64,000 nucleotides of DNA from Chiridota heheva. Its lineage: Eukaryota; Echinodermata; Holothuroidea; Apodida; Chiridotidae. Made by a program: the position numbers and the translations under genes. The stretch's first letter is position 1. Every line of letters begins with the position of its first letter. Below the pieces are notes generated by a model that saw nothing but the letters and a program-made list of their open reading frames with translations, was not told the DNA's origin and did no database searches. Shown here piece by piece: positions 11,001 to 23,000 of the stretch. Location: contig JAIGNY010000800.1 in NCBI GenBank assembly GCA_020152595.1, positions 186,001 through 250,000 of the forward strand, read 5' to 3'.

Positions 11001-14000
11001 TGTCATACTGTACTCTTCTTTCTTTTTCAATGGAGAGGTTCAACTTGGCAATCGTAATAGGGAGACAAAAGATAATAGACTTAGATTGAAACTGAAACAT
11101 AGTCACTTTCTCATTTGCTTGGATGTATACAGCCATGCATGAATTTAGGTTTCCTGCTGCTTGCATGAGTTTTGTGAGAAAGAGTAGAAAAAGTAATGGT
11201 GAATTTGAAGAAATTTTTTTAAAGGAAGTTAGGTTACATTTTAAATTTTTCATGCAGCTAAAGTTAAATTCATCCGAGCCATTATAGGCTCATAAGGGCC
11301 TGTGCTTATCCCCGGTTTTCAAGCGGATGAAAGTACATGACTCCCCTGGAGTCAATCCATCACAGATTAACTCCCCAGCAGAGCTGATACTCATTTACAG
11401 CTGAGTGGACTGAATCAAGTAGAGTAAAGTGTCTTGCTCAAGGACACAATACAGCGCCCATGACAGGAATCAAACCCGGTACCTTTCGAATACGAGCTTG
11501 ACTCTTTAACCACTGAGCCACTACACCTCCCGCCATGCAGAAACAAAGTAAAAATTGATGACTGTTTTTAGTGTCGATGCTGTGTAGTGATGAGAGGTTA
11601 GATTAATAATCATAGCATATAAGTTTTAAGCAGTAAATTGAATCTAGGGAAGACAAATTTGGATGTAAACCTTCAGATTCTGAGAAATATCTTGTGATGG
11701 AAACCGAAGAATTTCTCCTTATCTCTATTTTGTTCCTTCCTGTCTCCCCCTCTACCTATCAGTCCCTCCCATTTCTGGGATTTCTTTCCCCTCCATGCCA
11801 TTTCCCTCCCCCTCTCTCTCTCATTTCCCTCCCCTCCCTGTCATTTTCCTTCTCCTCTCCCTCCCATTTTCCCTTTCTCTCATATTCCCTCTTATCCCAT
11901 CCATATTCCCTCTACCCTTCCTTCCCTCTTCCTTTCCTTCCATATTTCCTTCCTTCCATCTTCCCTCTCTCCCCTCCTATATTTCCTTTCCCCTTCCCAT
12001 TTCTTTCTTCCCTCTCTACCTCCCAATTATGTTGCATAGCTCTACTCCCAATCCCACTATTCCTATCTCCCTTTTCTTCCCATTTATGTAAACTCCCCCA
12101 CCCATTCCTTATTCTCATTACCCCTACCCATTCCTTATTCTCATTACCCCCACCCATTCCTTATTCTCATTACCTTCCCAACTCCTGTATTCCCCTCTCT
12201 TTCCTGTTTCCCTTGCACTCATTTTCCCTTCCCTCCCAATAAATATTGGTCCATGAATGTGGCTAAATTCCTCTCCTCAAATGGGTTCCTAAAATTGATT
12301 TAAAATATTGAATAGCACATACAACCCACCCCGTGTGCCCCACCCACAAGTATTGTAGAAGTTGCCACCTTTGAATAGTGCATAGGAGAGAGAAAGATTT
12401 TAGTTTTGAGGGGCAAAACATGATTTAGGAGTCAGGAGAAATATGAGCATTCCCTAATAATACAGATATTTCAATACAAAAAAACAAAACAATGATTAGC
12501 AAATCTTTGGGGAAAGGCTCCCATCTTGTCCCCTAGCCAATTTGTTAGTCGGTAGCATTTTAATACACTTGCTTATTATAGAGGATAAAGTAAGGGATTT
12601 GCATCATTACTTTTCCCTTCTCATCTACTGTAGTTCCCCTCGCTTAAACGTTTTGGCCAAGGCGTTATCACCATCTGTCCTTCGTTTGGGTGGAAGTGAA
12701 TGCAGTTGTCTTACTTTTGAAGGCAGTGACCAGGGAAATCTTCAGAAAACATCCGTCCCTGTGCACATGAATGGTAAGTATTTGCTATATCAAAGAGGAG
12801 GAAGAATATAGATCTTAAGTTAAATCTTGTACTAAACCTTGAAGGCAGAAGCATAGGAAGTGCATGAGAAGGCAAGGGGAAAACTATCCATCCCCCCCTT
12901 CCCTCCTCCCCTCCCCCTCCCCCATCCTGAGCAGATTTCATCTTTCTGGTTACATGTTTTCTGGCCAGTTGGGAGGTGAAATTGGGAAATTATTTACATA
13001 AAATTGAAAAATGTTGTAAAATTCTTGAATATTTTGGTAAAATTGATTAAAAAGTGACCAAAATATCCTGAAAACTGGCCAAACAATTATGTTTTCAAAA
13101 ATATCTTGAAAATGAAGGGAACTTTCTGAAAATGAGGAAAATTTTCTGAAAATGAAGGAATTATACGGGAAATTAAAGGGGATTAGTGCCAATTATATTA
13201 TCCCTAGTGTTTGTGATGCAAGTGGAATCGGACATTCCCTGTAAGGGGCAGAAGAATTCTTGCTAGGAATTAAACATAGGTACCTATTGAATATGACTCT
13301 CTAACCGTTGAGTCCTTATGCTTCCCATAAGGAAATAGGCAGGGGAGAGGGAAGATGGGGGAGGAAGGTGGGAGGGAGGGGTTATGGTATATTACAGGGA
13401 TGGGAGAGGTAATATGTGAGGGACTGAGCGAAGATGGGAGTGTCAGAAAGGGAAGATGGGAGGGAGGGGAAAGGGAATTTTATATGGATGGGAGAGGTAA
13501 TATTAGAGGTGAAGGATGGTGAGAGAAGATGGCAGTGGGCAGGGGGAAGATGGGAGAGGGATTATGGGAGGGATGGGAGAGATACGAAGGAAGGGACAGC
13601 AAAGATGAAAGGGATAGAGGGAAGATCGGAGGGATGGGAGAGGGAGAGGGAAGATTGGAGGGATGGGAGGGAATATTTATAGGAATGGGAGAGGTAAGAT
13701 GAGAGGGAAGATGAGAGGGACAGAGCAAAGATGAGAGGAAAGATGGGAGTGTATGGGAGAGGGAGTATTGAAGGGATGGGAGAGGTAAGATGGGAGAAAC
13801 AGAGGGAAGATCAGAGGCAAGATGTGAGGGATGGAAGTGGGGATATTGGAGGGATGGGAGAGGTAAAATGAAAGGGACAGAGGGAAGGTGAGAAGGACAG
13901 AGAGGGAAGATGGAAGGGATGGGAGAGGGTATATTGGAGGGATGGGAGAGGTAAGATGGGAGGGACAGAGGGAAGATGAGAGTGGCAGAGTGAAGAGAGG

Positions 14001-17000
14001 GTCAGAGAGGGAAGATGGGAGGGAGGGGAGAGGGAATATTGAAGGGATGGGAGAGGGAATATTTGAGGGATGGGAGGGTCGAAAGGGAAGGATGGTGAGA
14101 GAAGATGGTGGTGGGAAGATGGGAGAGGGAATATGGGAGGGATTGGAGAGATAAGAAGGACAGAGCGAAGATGGGAGGGACAGATGGAAGGGATGGGAGA
14201 GGGAATATTGAAAGGATGGGAGAAGGTATATTGGAGGGATGGGAGAGGTAAAATGGGAGGGACAGAGGGAAGATGAGAGGGAAGATGGGAGGGAAGGTGT
14301 GAGGGACGGAAGTGGGAACATTGGAGGGATGGGAGAGGTAAGATAGGAGGAACAGAGCGAAGATGAAAGGAATGGGAGAGGGAATATTGGAGGTATGGGA
14401 GAGGTGAGATGGGGGGGAGCAGAGGGAAGATGAGAGGGGCAGAGCAAAGATGGAAGGGACAGAGGGAAGATAGGAGGGTATGGGAGAGAGAATATTGGAG
14501 GGATGGGAGAGGTAAGATGGGAGGGACAGAGGAAAGATGAGAGGGACAGAGCGAAGATGGGAGGGAAGATGTGAGGCACGGGAGAGGTAAGATGGGTGGA
14601 ACAGAGGAAAGATGAGAGGGAAGATGGAACAGATGGGCGAGGGAATATTGGAGGGATGGGAGAGGTAAGATGGGAGGGACAGAGGAAAGATGAGAGGGAC
14701 AGAGCGAAGATGGGAGGGAAGTTGTAAGGGACGGGAGAGATAAGATGGGAGGAAAGATGAGAGGAAAGATGGAACAGATGGACGAGGGAATATTGGAGGG
14801 ATGGGAGAGGAAAGATGAGAGGAACAGAGAGGAGATGGGGGAGGGACAGAGCAGAAGGTGGGAGGGACAGGAGTGGGAATATTGGGGATGGGAGAGGTAA
14901 CATGGAAGGGACATAGAGGGAAAATGGGAGAGGGACAGAGAGGAAGATGGGGGGGAGGGAGAGGGAATATTAGAGGTTTGGGAGAGGCAAGGTGAGAGGG
15001 AAGATGGGAGGGACAGGGAAGATAAGAGGGACAGGGAAGATGGGATGGACAGGGAAGATGGGAGGGGTAGGGAAGATGGGAGGGACAGGGAAGATGGGAG
15101 GGACAGGGAAGATGGGAGGGACAGGGAAGATGGGAGGGAAAGGGAAGATGGGAGGGACAGGGAAGATGGGAGGGACAGGGAAGATGGGAGGGACAGGGAA
15201 GATGGGAGGGACAGGGAAGATGGGAGGGACAGGGAAGATGGGAGGGACAGGGAAGATGGGAGGGACAGGGAAGATGGGAGGGACAGGGAAGATGGAAGAG
15301 ACAGAGGGAAGATGGGAGGGAGGGAAGATGGGAGGGAGGGAAGATGGGAGGGAGGGGAGAGGGAATATTGTAGGGATGGGAGAGGTAAGCGCTCTGCTGA
15401 GTAGATATGTGCGCATTACAAATTTGTATTATTATTAAAATGGGAGAGGTAAAATGGGAGGGGTAAAAGAAAAGATGGTAAGGATGGAGAGGGAAGATGG
15501 GGAGGGCATGGGGAAGATGGGAGAGTAGAAGCTCAACGTGCATGACAGTACACATATAAACCATAAGCAGAAAATGTATTATTATAGTATAGATTTATTA
15601 TAAAATTACATATTATACAAAAATGATCAAAAAGCAGTCGTAATCTACAGTAATCATCTGTTTTCATTTCTGGCAGGTGAAGGATGGGTGAAGCTCAACA
15701 ATTTTGTCAAAGATGCAGGCTGGGACTTACTCTTTGATCTTAACGCTCTTTTACGGCAGGGAGATGAGTGGAATTCTACCAATGCAGAGTCGCTCTTAGA
15801 CTTTAACGAACAGAAAGGTTTTCGTGTCATGTGGGAGCTTGGAAATGGTAAATGACTGTTTGGAGTCTATGAACAGGACTTGTCCGTTTGATTTTCATGT
15901 CCTTCCCCAGTTTGTCGAAGTGATTTTTACCCTATAGATAATGGTTTGTAAGTTTAATTGGTTGAGCTCCTGCATTAGTGATGTTCTAATTTATTGTTTG
16001 ATTAATCTCTCAATGGTTTTGGACCAGTAGCAATATAAGTTCAATTGTTTTCAAATCTATTGAGACTTTGGAAATAGCAAAAAATGCAATTAAATTCGTG
16101 CAGTAATTGAGTTGTTTAACTACTTCATTTGCATATAAATGTAGTGCTGTTGATTCACTAAACGTTTAATTACCAAAATTTGCGAGTGTTTAGCGATTAA
16201 TTGCAAGCAAAAATTGTAGCAAACTTTTTTTAAGTGTTTAGGAATTGGTACAATTCCCACACAAATAGGCCATGCATTTTTTGAGAACAAATAGGCCAAG
16301 AATCTCACCACAATGCAGATTTCATATCTTAGAATTACCTGTTAGGCTGGTAAAAGTAGTCTAGAATAGATCCTGGGTTTAAATAACAGGTGTAGAAATG
16401 AAATATCAACAACAAATGCTACTGATTTTGGACCATTACTGCCCAGTCACTTCAGATGTTACAAAATAAATTATGTACAGACAGTACCTCAGGAAGCCCA
16501 GTTTAGTTTTTGAAGTGCGTCAACAAATTGTTGAATTTAGTTTTGCCATGGTTGAATTATGGTTCTAGCTAAGGTTGAATCATGGTTCTAGCTGGTACAT
16601 TGGGCTGCCATACAGCATGTTCGTGATTAATCGTGTAAAAGTTGTACTAAACGTTTTTGAAGAGTTGTTAGAAATGAGCAATTGATTGCTAATATCGCTA
16701 ACAGCACTAATGTGATGCATGAATAGAAATCATCTTTAATTTCTTTTGTAAATCTATTTTTAGATATCATTAAGTCTTAACCTTGCAATACATTTTGTGT
16801 CTTAAGCCCCGACGAAATCTAAAATCTGTTGGGTCTATATTGCTCACAACAGAAACCACAATCCAGCATAAGCAATTAGAAATTACACCAGGGATTTCCA
16901 CACACTTCACCTCACTTTTCATGGTTATAATCTGACATAAATAGTAAACAGATTTCACTGCAGCTACACTGACTTTCACACTCAACACAAGGACAAATGT

Positions 17001-20000
17001 ATTCCCCTGTGTGTGGTCAATGTATCTGGCTTAAAGTGAAGTTGTGTTTTTGTCCAACCTTGTAGGCTTTGAGGATTTTGGACTGAAAATCTATTGCAAC
17101 AGATTTTCATCATGTTTTGTATACACCAGAAAGAACTCTATTTAAGTTCTTTATTTTAAGATTACATTAAAAGCACATTAAAAGCACCTGCAGTGTTCGA
17201 GTTGTAACTGATCAAAGTGTGAATAATTCTTAATGCATGCAAAAGTTGTAATATGGACAGCTCAAAATTTTTAATGTAATTCTTTAAAAGAATGTTCCCA
17301 TGGAATTTTATTTTTGGTTCCAATGCGATAGTATCTGAAACCTTTGCGGTCATGATGGCGTATGTAGGTATGTATGTGTGTGTATGTATGTGTGTATGTA
17401 TGTGTGTGACGCCAAGCTTGTAAATACGATATCTCAAGAACGGTAAAGTGAATTCATATCATATATGGTACATATATGGTACACGTGTAGCCAATAGTTC
17501 ATAGATGCGCCCTATTGTTTTTGGTGATAATATCATGTATATTAATAAGTGGGCGGGGCTTTATGTAAAATCTTGAAATGCGCATATTTCAACAACCGTA
17601 TGTCGATTTGGTTTCATATTTGGTATGATAATGTTCTTAGCTGGTGTCTACATGCACATGGTATAAAAACATTCAATCTCATTATTATGCGCAGTGCAGA
17701 GGGCGGGGCTAGTGTTTTTGCCAAATAAAGCTTGTAAACACCAAATCTCCAGAATGACAGGTTGGATTTATGTCATATGTGGTGCACATGTAACCCATGC
17801 TCCGCAGATGTGCCCTTTTAATGTTGGTAGTGATGTCATTGTTATTAATGAGTGGGCTGGGCTTAATCTTAAAATATTAAAATACTGATATTTCATTATC
17901 TGTTAGTCCGTTTTGTTTTATATTCAGTGTAATAAATGTTGTTAGCTAGTGTCGTAATGCTCATGGTATAAAAACGTCAAATCATTAGTATGTGCAGTGG
18001 GCAGAGCTTAAAGCTGTTGTTATGCCAAATAAAACTTGTAGGCATGAAATCTCCAGAACGACACATTGAATTTATTTCATATGTGGTACATGCAACCAAT
18101 GGTCTGCAAATGTGCCCTATTCATTTCGATGGTGATGTCATGCATAATAATGAGTGGGTGGAGCTTAATGTAAAAATCTAGAAATGCTCATATTTTGACA
18201 ACTGGACTTCTGTTTTCGTATTTGGTGTTATTATGCTGTTATTACGCAATGTTGTTATTATACTAGTGTGCATATGTACATGATGTAAAATTGTTAATTC
18301 TCATTAATATGCATGGTGGGCAGGGTTTAATGTGGTTCTGCCAATAAAAGAGCTCGTAATGAACACTTAAGAATGAAACATTGATGTCAGATGTGGTACA
18401 CTGATTATAAACATTGTAGGACTTCTGAAGTTATCATTCCTTTTGCTTGTAACTTTCACATCCAAAAAACATTAAGTACTTCAGTTAATTGATGTGCATG
18501 TCATTCTTTTGTTGAATTTTGGAGTTTCATCATGATTTGTTTATATTTTAATCTCACAACACATTAATTCATGTACATGCATGCATTGTTCTGCACAAAA
18601 CACTCATTGTAACTTCATTACAATAGCCTTTCAGTGGCTACCTTATCCCCAGCATACATAATGATATACTAAATATCGTGATGTACTAAATTTAATCATG
18701 ATGTACAAAATAGTCATCATGAAATTCTAAAAATTCATCATGATATTCTAAAAATTCATCATAATATACTGAAAATACACAATTATATACTAAATATTTA
18801 TGATGATATACAGTTTACTAAATATCATGATATACTAAATATTCATTATGATAAACTAGATATTCATCATGATATACTGAAAATACATGATTATATACTA
18901 AATATTTATGATGATGTATACTAAATATCATGATATACTAAATATTCATCATGATATACTGAAAATACATGAATATATACTAAATATTAATGATGATATA
19001 TACTAAATATCATGATATACTAAATATTATAGATATTCTGAAAATACAGGATTATATACTAAATATTTATGATGATGTATACTAAATATCATGATATACT
19101 AAATATTCATCATGACGATTACATACTAAATATTTTTGATGATATATAATAAATGTGATATACTAAATATTCATCATGATATACTGAAAATAAATTATAT
19201 ACCAAATATTTTTGATGATATATACTAAATATCATGATATACTAAATATTCATCATGATATACTGAAAATACACGATTATTACTAAATATTTATTATGAT
19301 ATATACTAAATATCATGGTATACTAAATGTTCATCATGATATACTGAAAATACACAATTAGATACTAAATATTCATGATGATATATACTCAATATTATGA
19401 TATACTAAATATTCATCATGAAAAACTAAATATTCATCTAGACATACTGAAAATACACGATAATGTACAAAATTTATATTGATTTGAAACAGTATTGATC
19501 ATATGCAAATGTATTCAATAGTGTATACATATGTATATTTCAGAATAGGAGTGGCTTTTACGGGAATGCAATCCAGAACTGCAATTTTACTCTAGTATGA
19601 ACTTGCTGTGATAATGTTTTTAATTATAGTGCAAATGCTAATGTTGTCAACATTTGTATTGATCTGCATTATGAATAAATTTCCTGGAATAAATATTTCA
19701 TGATATGCAATGACATGACAGTTACTGAATACAAATTTTGCAAATGAATCAGCTTATGAAAAAAAATAGCATCGGAACCTCAAAACCTTTTGGTTTTGGT
19801 TATGTATCTGATAGCGAGAAAATCGAAGAAACAGATTGGTAAAAAAAAAAATGTTGCTATCTCATCCCTTAAAGAAGTTATTGAAATTTACAGATTTTTC
19901 TTGCTCCCATAAAAATGACTTTTGCACTGAATCGAATTCATTATATGATGTCATCACAGGACTTCCTGTACTAAACTTTATGTAATTCTTTGAAAATTGA

Positions 20001-23000
20001 TCATCAATTTTTTATAATTCAAACACGAGTGACATGAACAGATCAAAAAACATTGTAAATTTTATTCTTTTATTATTTTAAATAATTTTGGAGAATTTTT
20101 TTTCTTCCAATTATTAAGAAAATATGTAATTAGTTTTCAAAGAAATACAAAAAATGGCACAGGAAGTGCTATGATGACATCATAATGATGCCTTTGACTC
20201 AGTACAAGTCTTTTTTATACGTGCAAGAAAAAACTTTAAAGTTCAATAACTTCTTCTAAGAATGAGATATCAACATGTATTTCACCAATCTGTTTCATAA
20301 ATTTTCCTTTCTCAGATACATAAAATGAAATTTCCATGCGAATATTCCTTTAAAGGAGACAAAAGTCTCACACAAACCTTAGTTCATATTTAAGAAAATC
20401 TGTGACTGTCACAGCTCTACTGAAAAGAAGTGTAACTTGAAGAAATACATTAGAAAAATTAAAGTCTTGTTCCCAGTCATATCCTCAAACTTTTGATTAG
20501 CCATGCTGAACCTGATGGGAAGCAAGTCCCCATGTAAATATATGCAAATGTGTGAAGTGAGAAAAGGCAACTTAAACACTAAATCAACCCCTGCTATTGA
20601 AGGAATATTCCCATGGTTTTTGTAATATTTCCATGGTTTTTTGCAATATTTCCATGGTATTTTGTAATATTCCCATGATTTTTTGTAATATTCTCTTGTT
20701 TTTTTGTAATATTCCCATTTTTTTGTAATATTCCCATGGTTTTTTATAATATTCCTATGGTTTCTTGTAATATTCCTATGTTTTTTAATAAATATTCTTA
20801 TGTTTTTTTAATATTCTCATGGTTATTTTGGTAATATTCCATGGTGTTTTGTAATATTCCCATGGTTTTTGTAATATTCCATTTTTTTGTAATATTCCCA
20901 TGGTTTTTTGTAATATTCGCATAATTTTTTTTGTAATAATCCCATGGTTTTTGTAATATTCCCATGGTTTTTGTAATATTCCCTGGTTTTTGTAATATTC
21001 CCATGGTTTTTGTAATATTCCCATGTTTTGTTTTTGTAATATTCCCATGGTTTTGTGTAATATTCCCATGTTTTGTTTTTTGTAATATTCCATGGTTTTG
21101 TGTAATATTCCCATGTTTTTTTTTTTGTAATATTCCCATGGTTTTTGTAAAATTTTATTTGAAACAGGATATTTTTAGAACCAATTTGGTACAAAAATTA
21201 GGTTGATATTATATTCCGTTCAGGAGATATGGATTTTTAAATATTTCCCAAGTGCATTTTAAAGTTTTTGTACAGTATGATGAATTCGTGTTTGATGATG
21301 TCATAGAGACAATTCCATTGCAAATGTTTTTTTTCTTTGAACGTTAATTGGTTGTTTCTGTATGATTAGAAACATTTTTCCAAAAGTTATTGAAGTAGGG
21401 TATATTTGGCAATGTGTATAAATACCTACTGTAACTTCTATCAGTTTATTTTACAGCAGGTTTTACTAATAAAGAAGGATGATAGATTAGAATGAAATAC
21501 ATAAACTTTGTGGGAGAATGTGTTGCTGTGATGTCATATTAGCCTTTTCCTATTCATTTATTGACATTTTTTGTGAACAATGAAATTTGAATATCTCCTG
21601 GTAGGAATAACATATCAACATGATTTTTGTACTAAATTGTTTCTAATATTTTTATCTTTCTTATAAAAGGTTACTTAAAAACATGGGAATATTCCTTTAA
21701 ATAATAAATAATGATAATTACATACATGTATATTTATAATGTGCTTCTTAGAACTGAATCGTCAGCAGCGCATTACAAGTAAAAGTAGTACGTTAAAATG
21801 TATAAATATGTAAAACATGGAACAAACAAGCTAAACTACACTTAAAAACAGAGGGATAAAATAAGTGTCAAAAATACAGTGGATCATCATACAGGAGGAT
21901 AAAAAGATGAGTAAAACAGACCTAAATAAAATACACTTGAAGATTAAAGAACATTTGAATAGATAAGTTTTGAGGTGCCAGTGTGACTTAAACACACCAA
22001 ATGGCTGAATTCAGCATAACTGGCTAGACAGATTATTCCACAATTTACCGGCAACAGCAGAGTATGATCTGTCACCGACCAATTTCAAAAAAGTATTAAA
22101 CTGAAGTAGATTTGATTAATTAATTAATTTCTATGATTTGAATTGCAGAACCAAACCACTACCTCAGTAAGTTTAATGTTTCTATTTCCCCTGAGCAAAT
22201 TGCCAAGGATTTGGTGAAATTCAGGAGTATTTTAAACAATCGGACATTTTACAAAGATGCTACATTTGTTGGTCCTGATATAACGTACTTGAGCTTCAGA
22301 AAGAATCCCGAATTCCTTGGCAGGTAAACCAGCTTGCTGTTTATGTTCTATTAACCCTTACTAAACCAGCACTATTTTGAAAACACGTTTGGGAGGCGGA
22401 GTCAAAGATGGTGCATCGAAAACGGTGATAATATGTCCGCGTGGTAGAGTAAGGGTTAAATTTATTATAAGTGCAGGTAGCTTGAATGATTTTACTCAAA
22501 ACTATGCACACAACAAAAAGTCCCATACAACATTATGATCAAGAAGGCGCATTGAAATTGTGTACTAAACACCCAATCAATATAAAACTGGTCGGGTGAT
22601 CTAATTACATACCCCTGCTTCCGATTTGCATTGCTTGCTTACTCACCCATTAACCCTTACTCTACCAGCACTTTTTTTGAAAATGCGCTCGGGAGGTGGG
22701 GCCAAAGATGGGGCACCCAAAACGGCGATAATATTGCTGTGTGGTAGAGTAAGGGTTAATCAAGGCATGATTATTAAAGGGTCCTCTGTCTTCCAGGCAG
22801 CAGAGTCGGGCCCGTTCCTCTTCCGGGACCCACTGGGCTGCCCACAGGGACCATGCTGCCTATATTTTCGAGTTGGCGCATTTGTTGCGGGTTGATTAAC
22901 CCTTACTCTACCAGCACTTTTTTTGGTAAGGCTTACTCATAGGATACAGTTTCCATGCTCCGCGTCGTGATTCACTCATGAGTGATTCAACTCAATTTGA

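Noticed and set aside
11694..15564. Long Pro/Ser/Leu-rich ORFs (up to 520 codons) and Gly/Lys-rich ORFs
   Set aside because: Compositional effects of the C/T and G/A tracts; several frames are open at once and there are no domains.
20785..21194. Asn/Lys/Tyr-rich ORFs on the minus strand
   Set aside because: Frames rotate with the 20-bp minisatellite unit.
22626..22895. 89-codon ORF
   Set aside because: It runs across a MITE and the arm of a foldback element; no independent coding evidence.
22351..22900. Telomere-like TTAACCCTTA sequences
   Set aside because: They occur as inverted ends of ~110-bp elements with TTAA duplications, not as tandem telomeric repeats.
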